A program made the translations under genes and the position numbers. The notes beneath the pieces are model-generated. The model was not told the origin of the DNA and did no database searches. It worked only from the letters and a program-made list of their open reading frames with translations. A stretch of 64,000 bases of DNA from Tabrizicola oligotrophica (GTDB taxonomy: Bacteria > Pseudomonadota > Alphaproteobacteria > Rhodobacterales > Rhodobacteraceae), in NCBI RefSeq assembly GCF_011008935.1, contig NZ_JAAIVJ010000009.1:1-64000 (forward strand), in the 5' to 3' direction. The first letter of the stretch is position 1, and each line of letters starts with the position of its first letter. This document shows, one piece after another, positions 52,890 to 61,094 of this stretch.

Positions 52890-54167
52890 ATGAAAAACGC
52901 AGATGTAGCCAAGCGCCGTGACGAGGCGATTTCCCGTGGCGTGGGCATGCAGACCCAGATCTACGTCGACCGCGCGCTGAACTCGGAAGTCTGGGACATC
53001 GAGGGCAACCGCTACATCGACTTCGCCGCCGGCATCGCCGTGGTCAACACCGGCCATTGCCACCCCAAGGTGATGGATGCGGTGGCCAAGCAGATGGCGA
53101 AATTCACCCACACCTGCCATCAGGTGCTGCCCTATGAGCATTACATCCGTCTGGCCGAGCGTCTGAACGCCGCCGTGCCGGGCGATTTCCCGAAAAAGAC
53201 CGTCTTCGTGACCACTGGCGCGGAAGCCGTCGAAAACGCCATCAAGGTCGCCCGCATCGCCACCGGCCGCTCGGCCATCATCGCCTTTGGCGGCGCCTTC
53301 CACGGCCGCACCTTCATGGGCATGACCCTGACCGGCAAGGTCGAGCCCTACAAGAAGGGCTTTGGCGCGATGATGCCCGATGTGTTCCACGTCCCCTTCC
53401 CGCAGGAAGTCCACGGCATCACCACCGCCGAGGCGATGGCCGGGCTGACCAAGCTCTTCAAGGCCGACATCGACCCCGGCCGCGTTGCCGCGATCATCTT
53501 TGAACCCGTGCAGGGCGAGGGTGGCTTCTATCCGGCGCCGAAGGATCTGGTGAAGGCCATCCGCGCGCTTTGTGACGAGCATGGCATCGTGATGATCGCC
53601 GATGAGGTGCAGACCGGCTTTGCCCGCACCGGCACGCTTTTTGCGATGGAGCAATACGGCGTCGCCGCCGACATCACCACCATGGCCAAGGGTCTGGCTG
53701 GCGGCCTGCCGCTGGCGGCGCTGACCGGCAAGGCCAGCTTGATGGACGCGGCCAATCCCGGCGGTCTTGGCGGCACCTATGGCGGCAACCCGATCGGGAT
53801 TGCGGCGGCCCATGCGGTCATGGACGTGATCGAAGAGGAAAAGCTCTGCGCCCGCGCCAATGAGCTTGGCTCGCGTCTGAAGCAGAAGCTGGAATCGATC
53901 CGCGCCACTACGCCGGAAATCAGCGACATCCGCGGCCCGGGCTTTATGGTCGCGGTGGAATTCGCCAACCCGTCGAACAAGGAACCCGATGCCGGCTTCA
54001 CCAACCGCGTCAAGAACGAGGCGCAAAAGCGCGGCCTGATCCTCTTGACCTGCGGCGTCTATGGCAACGTGGTGCGCTTCCTTGCCCCGATCACCATCCC
54101 GGACGCCCATTTCGCCGAGGCGATGGACATTCTGGAAGCCTCGGTCGCCGCCGCGCGCCAAGGCTGA
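52890..54167 (+). CDS. gabT: 4-aminobutyrate aminotransferase
   Basis: A 425-residue class-III PLP aminotransferase. The N-terminus DVAKRRDEAISRGVGMQTQI, the FHGRTFMGMTLTGK segment, FEPVQGEGGFYPAPKD, IADEVQTGFARTG and the PLP lysine in TTMAKGLAGGLPLAAL are those of GabT, which transfers the amino group of GABA to 2-oxoglutarate. Other omega-amino donors are possible. ATG at 52890 lies 9 bases after AAGAAGG; the ATG at 52881 abuts that site. It has its own terminator and stands alone. Confidence 0.9.
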   Translation: MKNADVAKRRDEAISRGVGMQTQIYVDRALNSEVWDIEGNRYIDFAAGIAVVNTGHCHPKVMDAVAKQMAKFTHTCHQVLPYEHYIRLAERLNAAVPGDFPKKTVFVTTGAEAVENAIKVARIATGRSAIIAFGGAFHGRTFMGMTLTGKVEPYKKGFGAMMPDVFHVPFPQEVHGITTAEAMAGLTKLFKADIDPGRVAAIIFEPVQGEGGFYPAPKDLVKAIRALCDEHGIVMIADEVQTGFARTGTLFAMEQYGVAADITTMAKGLAGGLPLAALTGKASLMDAANPGGLGGTYGGNPIGIAAAHAVMDVIEEEKLCARANELGSRLKQKLESIRATTPEISDIRGPGFMVAVEFANPSNKEPDAGFTNRVKNEAQKRGLILLTCGVYGNVVRFLAPITIPDAHFAEAMDILEASVAAARQG

Positions 54168-54185
54168 TTGCTGGGATTACGGCAC

Positions 54186-54213
54186 AAGGCCTCCGGTATT
54201 CCGGGGGCCTTTT
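54186..54213 (+). terminator. Rho-independent terminator after gabT
   Basis: AAGGCCTCCGG (54186-54196) pairs with CCGGGGGCCTT (54201-54211), with one T-G wobble and loop TATT, followed by TTTT. It starts 18 bases after the gabT stop and separates gabT from bioMNY. Confidence 0.88.
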
Positions 54214-54308
54214 CCATTCCGCCGGCTCCAGCCAATGCCCGGCGCAAGGCCGTACAGGACTGCCCTGCCCCTTGCCCTTCCTGCCCGCCATGGCTTAAGC
54301 CGCAAGAC

Positions 54309-55028
54309 ATGGAGCCGATCTGCCTTTCCGACCTCAGCTACGCCGTGCCGGGCAAGACGCTCTTGCAGGGGCTGACGGTCACGCTGAGCGGCCGGCGCGT
54401 CGGCCTGATCGGGCGCAACGGGTCGGGCAAGACCACGCTGCTGCGGCTGATCGCGGGGCTCGTGGCGCCCAGTTCGGGCCGCTTGCGGATTGGCGCAACC
54501 GACCCGTTCACCGACCGCAAGGCGGCGCTGGCAAAGATCGGCATCCTGTTTCAGAACCCCGACCACCAGATCCTGTTTCCAACCGTCGAAGAAGAGCTGG
54601 CCTTCGGGCTGACCCAGATGGGCCACCCGCAGCACGCCGCCCTTGCCCGCGCCCGTGACGCCTTGGCCGCCCATGGCCGGGCCGACTGGGCCAAGGCCGC
54701 CGTCTGGACCCTCAGCCACGGGCAGAAGCAATGGCTGTGCCTGCAGGCGATCCTGCTGATGCAGCCCGAGACGCTGCTTCTGGACGAGCCCTTTGCCGCG
54801 CTGGACCTGCCGACCGAAATCCGGCTGCGCCGGCATCTCGACGCCCTGCCGCAGCGGCTCATCACCATCGCGCACCGCCCCGACGACCTGATCGGCTGTG
54901 ACGAGGTGCTGTGGCTGGACCAGGGCCGCGTGCAAGGCTTTGGCCCGCCGGATCAGGTCTTGCCCGCCTTCAGCGCCGAAATGGCCAGGCTGGGGGCCGA
55001 AGATATGGGGGCCGCAGATGAGCCCTGA
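54309..55028 (+). CDS. bioM: Biotin ECF transporter ATPase BioM
   Basis: A 239-residue ABC ATPase. Walker A is LIGRNGSGKTTLLRL (about 36-50), the Q-loop ILFQNPDHQILFPTVEEE is typical of ECF A-components, the signature is the variant LSHGQKQWLCL and Walker B TLLLDEPFAALDLP. With BioN and BioY it imports biotin. The ATG at 54309 begins MEPICLSDL; a longer frame from 54168 runs through the terminator and is rejected. bioN starts 9 bases after its stop. Confidence 0.93.
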   Translation: MEPICLSDLSYAVPGKTLLQGLTVTLSGRRVGLIGRNGSGKTTLLRLIAGLVAPSSGRLRIGATDPFTDRKAALAKIGILFQNPDHQILFPTVEEELAFGLTQMGHPQHAALARARDALAAHGRADWAKAAVWTLSHGQKQWLCLQAILLMQPETLLLDEPFAALDLPTEIRLRRHLDALPQRLITIAHRPDDLIGCDEVLWLDQGRVQGFGPPDQVLPAFSAEMARLGAEDMGAADEP

Positions 55029-55037
55029 TCGTCCGCC

Positions 55038-55640
55038 ATGCTCAGCCTGACCTCGCCGATCCAGACCCCGGCCCATGGCTGGCGTGCCGGGCCAAAGCTC
55101 GCGGCGCTGGCCGGCCTGACCTTCGCGCTGTTCCTGCCTGCACCCGGTTGGCCCGCGCTGGCCTTTGCGCTTGCGCTTCTGGCCGCGGCGGCAATCACCG
55201 CCGGAGGCTGGGGCATCCTTTCCCCCTGGGCGCGGCTCTTCCGGCCGCTCTGGCCCTTTGTGGTGCTGCTGATCGTCTGGCACGCCGTCACCGCGACGCC
55301 ACTGCAGGGTGCGGTGATCCTTGCCCGCATGGCTGCTGCCGTGGGGGCAGCCAACCTGATGACGATGACGACGCGGCTTGCCGATCTGCAGGCGCTGGTG
55401 CTTTGGGCGCTCAGCCCGCTGGCGAAGCTTCTGCCCGCGAAACCGCTCAGCCTTGCGATTGCGCTGATGATCCGCTTCATCCCCGTCATGGCCGACCGTG
55501 CGGCGCAGCTTTCCACCGCCTGGTCGGCCCGCTCGCCGCGCCGGCCCCGCGCGCGGCTCGTGGCGCCGCTTCTCGTCTCGGCGCTTGACGACGCAGACCA
55601 TGTGGCAGAAGCCTTGCGCGCCCGCGGCGGCGCCCTATAG
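55038..55640 (+). CDS. bioN: Biotin ECF transporter T-component BioN
   Basis: A 200-residue membrane protein with about five helices between residues 20 and 150. The coupling helices are marked by ARMAAAVGAANLMTMTTR and STAWSARSPRRPRARL, the Ala-Arg-Ser/Ala-type motifs of T-components that touch the ATPase. It is short, as usual for BioN of the dedicated biotin system. The order bioM-bioN-bioY is compact. Confidence 0.9.
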   Translation: MLSLTSPIQTPAHGWRAGPKLAALAGLTFALFLPAPGWPALAFALALLAAAAITAGGWGILSPWARLFRPLWPFVVLLIVWHAVTATPLQGAVILARMAAAVGAANLMTMTTRLADLQALVLWALSPLAKLLPAKPLSLAIALMIRFIPVMADRAAQLSTAWSARSPRRPRARLVAPLLVSALDDADHVAEALRARGGAL

Positions 55641-55669
55641 GGTGCGCCGCGCAGAAACAGGAGAGACCT

Positions 55670-56212
55670 ATGGAACGCAACCTGACCCACATCGCGCTTT
55701 TTGCTGCCATGATCGCGGCGCTTGGCCTGATTCCCCGCTTTGAAATCGTGCCGGGCATTGGCATCACCGCCCAATCCATGGGCGTCATGCTCTGCGGCAC
55801 CATCCTTGGCGCGCGGCTGGGCGGACTTGCCGCCGGGCTTTTCGTGCTGGTCCTGCTTCTTGGTCTGCCGATCTGGGCGGGTGGCGTCGGTGGCGTGGGC
55901 TTGCTGGCCACCGGCAAGGTGGGCTTCATCGTGGGCTTCCCCTTTGCCGCCTTCGTCACCGGCTGGATGATGAGCCGCCTGCCCGCCTCGATCCCCGTCT
56001 CGGCCTTCTTCGCCTCGGTCATCGGCGGCATGGGCGTGCTGTACGCCTTTGGCATCCCCGGCATGGCCTGGGGCCTCGGCAAGACCCTGAACGAGGCGCT
56101 GGTGATCTCGCTGTCGTTCATCCCGGGCGATCTGGTCAAGGCCGTGCTGACCGCCGCCATTACCGCCGCCGTCGCCAAGGCCCGTCCGGCCGCCCTGCTG
56201 TCGCGCGGCTAA
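55670..56212 (+). CDS. bioY: Biotin transporter S-component BioY
   Basis: A 180-residue protein with six helices. The family segments are MIAALGLIPRFEIVPGIGIT, AQSMGVMLCGTILGARLGGL and FIPGDLVKAVLTAAI, which form the biotin pocket. GGAGAG lies 6 bases before the ATG. Its TAA stop shares bases with the TAG stop of the convergent thiolase gene, so there is no space for a separate terminator. Confidence 0.95.
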   Translation: MERNLTHIALFAAMIAALGLIPRFEIVPGIGITAQSMGVMLCGTILGARLGGLAAGLFVLVLLLGLPIWAGGVGGVGLLATGKVGFIVGFPFAAFVTGWMMSRLPASIPVSAFFASVIGGMGVLYAFGIPGMAWGLGKTLNEALVISLSFIPGDLVKAVLTAAITAAVAKARPAALLSRG

Positions 56213-57285
56213 CGCGCCACGACAAGGGCTGTTCCAAGGCCCCCCGCCGCCGCAATGGCCGCAAGGCCCTTGCCCGCGCGCAGGCCATGGAACAGCCGCA
56301 CCGCCAGAATCGCGCCCGAGGCCCCGATCGGATGCCCGCGCGCCAGGGCCCCGCCGCCGATGTTCACGATGGCGGGGTCAAGCCCCCCGCCCGCCACGCA
56401 GGCCATGGCCTGCACGGCATAGGCCTCCATCACCTCGGCCATCGCCAGATCGGCGGGCCGCAGACCCAGCCCACCCAATGCGGCGGCAATGGCCGCCACC
56501 GGCACGAGGCCCGGCTCCTCGGGGTCGCCGCCCAGCGTCAGACCGCCAAGGAGGCGCAAACCCCGTCCCGCCGCGGTCCGGTCCGACACCACGACGACCA
56601 GGGCCGCCGCATCCGCCGCCACCGCCGCCGTCGCCGCCGTGACCGACCCCGCCACGACCCTGGCCCGCCCGGCCACCGCCGGCGTCAGCTCCCGCGTGAA
56701 CGCGTCGCGCGTCACCCCGGACAAAGCCACGATCTCGGGCCAGTCCGCCACGGCCCGCGCGCGGGCATGGCTCTGCACCGCCCAGTCCACCTGCGCCGCG
56801 CCCGCGATCCCCAGCCTGTCGGCCAGGGCCGCCGCGGCAGCCCCCATCTCGGGGTCCCGCGCGGGCCAGGGCGTGAAGGGCGCCTGGTCGTAGGGCACGG
56901 GCTGGCCATCGGCGCCCGGCATCGCCCGCAGCGGCCGCAGCGAATAGCTCTCCACGCCCCCCGCCACCACCACCTCGGCCGCGCCACTGTCCACCAGCGC
57001 CCGGGCGAGCAGGATGGCATCCAGCCCGCCGGCGCATTGCCGGTCGATGGTCAGCCCGGCCACCCGCTCGGGCAGCCCCGCCGCCAAGGCGACGCGCCGC
57101 GCCGGATTGCCCCCCGCGCCCAGCGCATTGGCGACGATCACCTCGTCGACCGCCTCGGCGGCAAGGCCCGCATCGGCCAGCACGGCCCGCAGCACTGCCG
57201 CCCCCAGATCCTCGATCCTGAGCCGCGCAAAGGCCCCGCCCCGCGGCGCGACCGCCGTGCGCCGGGCCGCAAGGATCACCGCCAT
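56209..57285 (-). CDS. Thiolase-like protein lacking its second catalytic Cys
   Basis: A 358-residue thiolase-superfamily protein. The nucleophile region is intact (LTIDRQCAGGLDAILLARAL, Cys near residue 84) and so is GHPIGASGAI. The canonical NEAFA oxyanion motif reads MEAYA, and the C-terminal acid/base Cys of CxGGGxG is replaced: GLAAIAAAGGLGTALV has Ala there. It is also shorter than the usual 390 residues. It may therefore catalyse acyl transfer or decarboxylating condensation, or be regulatory. Its start overlaps the acyl-CoA ligase end by 10 bases. The link with bioMNY recalls the BirA-regulated yhfUTS operon of Bacillus. Confidence 0.8.
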   Translation of the reverse strand: MAVILAARRTAVAPRGGAFARLRIEDLGAAVLRAVLADAGLAAEAVDEVIVANALGAGGNPARRVALAAGLPERVAGLTIDRQCAGGLDAILLARALVDSGAAEVVVAGGVESYSLRPLRAMPGADGQPVPYDQAPFTPWPARDPEMGAAAAALADRLGIAGAAQVDWAVQSHARARAVADWPEIVALSGVTRDAFTRELTPAVAGRARVVAGSVTAATAAVAADAAALVVVVSDRTAAGRGLRLLGGLTLGGDPEEPGLVPVAAIAAALGGLGLRPADLAMAEVMEAYAVQAMACVAGGGLDPAIVNIGGGALARGHPIGASGAILAVRLFHGLRAGKGLAAIAAAGGLGTALVVAR

Positions 57286-58454
57286 CCGAATGCCCTTTCG
57301 ATTGCCGCCAGATCGGTCTTGCCCGAGGCCAGCATCGGCCACTCTGCCAGTCGGAACACCGCCTTGGGTGCCTTGAGCGGCCCCAGGGCCGCCCGACAGG
57401 CAGCGAGCAAGTCTGCATCGCCCGCCGTCCCCGCGATCACCGCCACCAGATGCACCCCGCGCAGCGCGTCGGGGCGCGGCAGCACCGCCGCCCGCTCCAC
57501 TCCCGGCAAGCCCATGAGAAAGCCTTCGATTTCTTCGGGAAAGACGTTCTGGTCGGCCACCGTCACCATCCGCCCGGCCCGGCCGGACAGGTACAGGAAC
57601 CCGCCCTCCATCCGGCCCATCTCGCCCACCGAAAGCCAGCCCGCGCGCCACCGCGCCGAGCCGGGATCCTCGCCGGCATAGCCTCGGAACAGATAGGGGC
57701 TGCGCACCCAGATCTCGCCCGCCTCGACGACGATCTCCACCCCCGGATAGGGCCGCCCGACCGAATCCTCCGGGCAATCCGGCCCCGAGAGCGTGATGAA
57801 ACTTGCCTCCGCCGCGCCGTAGAACTCCTGCACCTGTGCATCCGGCGCCATCGCGGCCAGCCCGGCGCGCAGGGCCCGGTCCAGCTTTGAGCCGCCCACC
57901 AGCACGCGCGCCAGCGGCAGCTGCGGCCCGCCGGCCTCGATCAGCAGCCGCAACTGCGCCGGCGTCGCATAAAGCACCGTCACCGCCCGCTCGCCCAAGG
58001 CCCGCCGCTGCCGGTCCGGGCGCAGATCGTCCAGAAGATGCAGCTCCGCCCCCAGCGACACCGCTTCGACCGCGCCATAAAGCGCCAGCGAATGCGTGAG
58101 CCGACCCAGCACCGCCACCCGCACCCCCGGCCCGATGCCGAACAGCCCCGCATTCACCGCGAACGACGCCTGCCACGAGGCAAAGCTCCGCACGATCCGC
58201 CGCGGCTGGCCCGAAGACCCCGATGTCAGCGTCTCGAACTCCTCCGCCCCGGTCGCCAGCCCCCCCACTCCGCCAATGCGGAACGGCCCGCCGAAGGCCC
58301 CGTCCAGGGCAACCGCCGAAGGCCGCTCGGCCAGCAGCCCACCGCCCCCCGGCGCCAAGGACGCCTCCCCGCCGGCATCGAACAGCCGCGCAGCCGGATG
58401 CACCCGGAATCCGCCTTTCAGACTGGCCGAAATATCCCCGCCGGAGGCGCACAT
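57276..58454 (-). CDS. Short AMP-forming acyl-CoA ligase
   Basis: A 392-residue member of the acyl-adenylate (ANL) superfamily. Core motif A3 reads LTSGSSGQPRRIVRS, A5 is FYGAAEASF, the A7/A8 region is VGEMGRMEGGFLYLSGRAGRM and the C-terminal lysine of A10 is in WPMLASGKTDL. It is about 100 residues shorter than FadD-type ligases, mainly at the N-terminus. The likely product is an acyl-CoA handed to the adjoining thiolase-like protein. Proximity to bioMNY suggests a fatty-acid or pimelate-type substrate, by inference only. Confidence 0.82.
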   Translation of the reverse strand: MCASGGDISASLKGGFRVHPAARLFDAGGEASLAPGGGGLLAERPSAVALDGAFGGPFRIGGVGGLATGAEEFETLTSGSSGQPRRIVRSFASWQASFAVNAGLFGIGPGVRVAVLGRLTHSLALYGAVEAVSLGAELHLLDDLRPDRQRRALGERAVTVLYATPAQLRLLIEAGGPQLPLARVLVGGSKLDRALRAGLAAMAPDAQVQEFYGAAEASFITLSGPDCPEDSVGRPYPGVEIVVEAGEIWVRSPYLFRGYAGEDPGSARWRAGWLSVGEMGRMEGGFLYLSGRAGRMVTVADQNVFPEEIEGFLMGLPGVERAAVLPRPDALRGVHLVAVIAGTAGDADLLAACRAALGPLKAPKAVFRLAEWPMLASGKTDLAAIERAFGWR

Positions 58455-58472
58455 CGCCGCGACGATCCCGCG

Positions 58473-58913
58473 TCAGGTCCGCAGCAGGCTGGCCATCCGC
58501 CGCAGCGCCAGCAGATAGCCCTCGGTGCCAAACCCCGCGATCACCCCCTCGGCCCGCCCCGAGACAAAGGAATGATGCCGGAACGCCTCGCGCTTGTGGA
58601 TGTTCGAGATGTGGACCTCCAGCACCGCGCCATCAAAGGCATTCAGCGCATCCAGAATGGCCACCGAGGTATGGCTGTAGGCGCCGGGGTTGATGAGGAT
58701 GCCCGCAGCCGCGGCCCGCGCCTCATGGATCCAGTCCACCAGCTGCCCCTCGTGGTTCGACTGCCGGCAGTCCACCGCCAGACCCAGCTCCGCCGCCAGC
58801 CGGCCCAGCGCCGCCTCGACATCGGCCAGGGTTTCCTTGCCGTAGATCTCGGGCTGGCGCAGGCCCAGCAGGTTCAGGTTCGGACCGTTCAGAACGAAGA
58901 TCGGCTTTGCCAC
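58473..58913 (-). CDS. aroQ: Type II 3-dehydroquinate dehydratase
   Basis: A 146-residue enzyme of the shikimate pathway. Motifs are [21 protein letters not shown] at the N-terminus (catalytic Tyr in IYG), [17 protein letters not shown], the anion-binding [17 protein letters not shown], and [17 protein letters not shown] with the catalytic His. A GTG at 58913 (MAKPIF) has AAAGG 9 bases upstream and gives the usual N-terminus. An ATG at 58922 and a TTG at 58931 are alternatives that add 3 or 6 residues. It lies downstream of metF but after a terminator. Confidence 0.94.
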   Translation of the reverse strand: MAKPIFVLNGPNLNLLGLRQPEIYGKETLADVEAALGRLAAELGLAVDCRQSNHEGQLVDWIHEARAAAAGILINPGAYSHTSVAILDALNAFDGAVLEVHISNIHKREAFRHHSFVSGRAEGVIAGFGTEGYLLALRRMASLLRT

Positions 58914-59031
58914 GGGCAGCATCCTTTGCAACTCGCGCGAAGCCTAGCCGATCTTGCCGCGCCCGCAAAGCCCCGCCGCCCCGACGAGAAGCGCCGCGCG
59001 CGCCCGAGGAGGCGGGCGCGAAAGATCGGGT

Positions 59032-59062
59032 AAAAAAACGCCCCCCGAACCAGCGGGGGGCG
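59032..59062 (-). terminator. Rho-independent terminator after metF (minus strand)
   Basis: CGCCCCCCG (59039-59047) pairs with CGGGGGGCG (59054-59062) around a 6-base loop; minus-strand reading continues with seven T residues (59032-59038). It lies 70 bases after the metF stop and ends that transcript before aroQ. Confidence 0.92.
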
Positions 59063-59131
59063 CAAGAGAGGTCGCATACCTTGGGGGGAACCGCCCGGCA
59101 GGGAGACCAGCCGGCGCAGCGAGGATGTTCC

Positions 59132-59998
59132 TCAGGCGACCTTTTCCAGTTGAACCTGCGGCGTGATGCCCAAGGCGCGCACCACTTCGCGCGTCAGGTT
59201 CGGGCGGTTCAGGGTGTAGAAGTGCAGATCCTCCACCCCGCCCTCGATCAGCCGGTCGCACAGCGCCGTGCATTGCGCCAGCGCCAGAAGCTCCTCGCGC
59301 CCGTCGCGCGCCGCCGTGGTGAAGGCCTCGTCCAGCTTGGCAGGAACCTTGGTGCCGCAGCGCGCGGCAAAGCGCTTGGCGCCGGCCCAGCTCTGGATCG
59401 GCAGGATGCCCGGAATGATCGGCGCGTGGATGCCGGCGGCCACACAGTCATCGCGGAAGCGGAAGAACGTGTCGGCGTCAAAGAAGAACTGGGTGATGGC
59501 CTTGTTGGCCCCCGCATCCACCTTGCGCTTCAGCCAGCGCACATCAGCCGTCGGGTCGGCCGCGTCCGGATGCGGCTCGGGATAGGCGCCGACTGCGATC
59601 TCGAACTTTCCGGTCCTGGCCAGCGCTTCCACCAGGTCGGCCGAATGGGCAAAGCCGTCCCTGTGCGGGGCAAAGCGGTCCGCCCCGTTCGGCGCATCGC
59701 CGCGCAGCGCCACGATCTGGCGCACGCCTGCCGCATGATAGGCCTCGGCGATCTCCAGCGTCTCGGATTTCGACGCCTCGACGCAGGTCAGGTGCGCCGC
59801 GACATTCAGCCCGTAATTGCGGTGAATGGTGCCCACCGCGTCATGCGTCAGCTTCCGCGTCGTGCCACCGGCACCATAGGTCACGCTGACAAATTCGGGC
59901 GACATCGGAGCCAGAGCCTGCACCGTCTCGAACAGTTTGAACGAGGCATCCAGCGACTGCGGCGGGAAGAACTCGAACGAGATGCGGGGTTGGGCCAT
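59132..59998 (-). CDS. metF: Methylenetetrahydrofolate reductase
   Basis: A 288-residue flavoenzyme reducing 5,10-methylene-THF to 5-methyl-THF for methionine synthesis. Motifs are ISFEFFPPQS at the start (substrate Glu), VSVTYGAGGTTR, AAHLTCVEASK, VALRGDAPNG and ITQFFFDADTFFRF. The length equals bacterial MetF. The ATG is preceded by AAAAGGAG. It is divergent from a LysR-family gene of the MetR type. Confidence 0.95.
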   Translation of the reverse strand: MAQPRISFEFFPPQSLDASFKLFETVQALAPMSPEFVSVTYGAGGTTRKLTHDAVGTIHRNYGLNVAAHLTCVEASKSETLEIAEAYHAAGVRQIVALRGDAPNGADRFAPHRDGFAHSADLVEALARTGKFEIAVGAYPEPHPDAADPTADVRWLKRKVDAGANKAITQFFFDADTFFRFRDDCVAAGIHAPIIPGILPIQSWAGAKRFAARCGTKVPAKLDEAFTTAARDGREELLALAQCTALCDRLIEGGVEDLHFYTLNRPNLTREVVRALGITPQVQLEKVA

Positions 59999-60055
59999 GG
60001 GTCTTGCTCCTTTTCACTTGCCCCTTTTTGCCAGATCGCCCAATGTGACGCCAAT

Positions 60056-60079
60056 TCATAATATTCACGATCATTATGA
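60056..60079. promoter_or_regulatory. LysR-type operator between metF and metR-like gene
   Basis: TCATAAT (60056-60062) and ATTATGA (60073-60079) form an inverted repeat with a 10-base spacer in an AT-rich patch of the 91-base divergent gap. The layout fits a LysR-family binding site that could control both genes. The MetR consensus TGAA-N5-TTCA is not matched exactly. Confidence 0.5.
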
Positions 60080-60089
60080 GGTTTGCCGC

Positions 60090-60995
60090 ATGTACATCGA
60101 GTTGCGCCACCTGCGCTCGCTGCGCGCCATCCATCAGGCGGGCGGCCTTGCCCGCGCGGCCGAGATGCTGAACATGACGCAGTCGGCGCTGTCGCATCAG
60201 GTTGCGGGGCTGGAGGATCAGGCCGGGATGGAGCTTTTCGTCCGCCGCTCGAAACCGATGCGGCTGTCGGCAGCAGGCCAGCGCATGTTGCGCGCCGCCG
60301 AACGCATCCTGCCCGAGATTGCTGCGCTGGAAGAGGAATTCCGCGCCCTGCGCTCGGGCAAGACCGGCCGGCTGCACATCGCCATCCAGTGCCACGCCTG
60401 TTTCGACTGGCTTTTCCCGGTGCTGGAACTCTTTCGCCACGCCTGGCCCGAGGTCGATGTCGACATCCGCGCCGGCCTTGCCTTCGAACCCTTCCCGGCG
60501 CTGGCACGCGAGGAGGTGGATCTGGTGATCTCGTCGAACCCCGAACCGCTGCCCGGCGTCGTGGCCCAGCCGCTGTTCGACTATGCGCCCACCTTCGTCG
60601 CGTCGGCACAAAACCCGCTGGCGGCCAAGGCGATGATTGCGGCCGAGGATCTGCGCGACCAGACGCTCATCACCTACCCCGTCGGCCGCGACAAGCTGGA
60701 TGTGTTCACCGACCTTCTGACGCCCGCCCGGGTGGAGCCCGCCGCGCATCGCCATGTCGAACTGACCGCCGTGATCCTGATGCTGGTCGGATCGAACCGC
60801 GGTGTGGCGGTGCTGCCCGACTGGGTGATCCGCGAGGTCAGGGCGAACGCCGATTACGTCACGCGCCCCCTTGCCCCCGGCAATGTCACCCGCCGGCTTT
60901 ATGCCTGCCTGCGCGAAGAAGACGCCGCCCGTCCCCACATGGCGCATTTCCTGAAACTCGGACGGTCGGAACCGCTGAAATTCCAGCGCGGCTGA
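60090..60995 (+). CDS. metR: LysR-family regulator, MetR type
   Basis: A 301-residue regulator. The N-terminal LysR helix-turn-helix is ELRHLRSLRAIHQAGGLARA and AEMLNMTQSALSHQVAGLED. The effector domain begins GRLHIAIQCHACFDWLFPVL, a segment typical of MetR, which responds to homocysteine. The divergent metF gene supports the assignment. ATG at 60090 is preceded by GAGG; the longer frame overlaps metF and is rejected. Confidence 0.87.
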   Translation: MYIELRHLRSLRAIHQAGGLARAAEMLNMTQSALSHQVAGLEDQAGMELFVRRSKPMRLSAAGQRMLRAAERILPEIAALEEEFRALRSGKTGRLHIAIQCHACFDWLFPVLELFRHAWPEVDVDIRAGLAFEPFPALAREEVDLVISSNPEPLPGVVAQPLFDYAPTFVASAQNPLAAKAMIAAEDLRDQTLITYPVGRDKLDVFTDLLTPARVEPAAHRHVELTAVILMLVGSNRGVAVLPDWVIREVRANADYVTRPLAPGNVTRRLYACLREEDAARPHMAHFLKLGRSEPLKFQRG

Positions 60996-61094
60996 GATCC
61001 CGCGGCGTGATTGCAACCCGGGCCCGCCTGCCCCCTTTCCCTTCGCCCCCTTTCGGTGTAAGGCCACCGCCTTGAACCGGACCGGAGTTTTCCC

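Noticed and set aside
54214-54308. BioR operator (TTAT-CT/GA-ATAA type palindrome) before bioM
   Set aside because: No such palindrome is present in the 95 bases before the gene. Biotin control, if any, must use another site.
59999-60089. SAM- or homocysteine-responsive riboswitch before metF
   Set aside because: Only about 90 bases separate metF from metR and they contain a LysR-type palindrome; no SAM-riboswitch fold was recognised.
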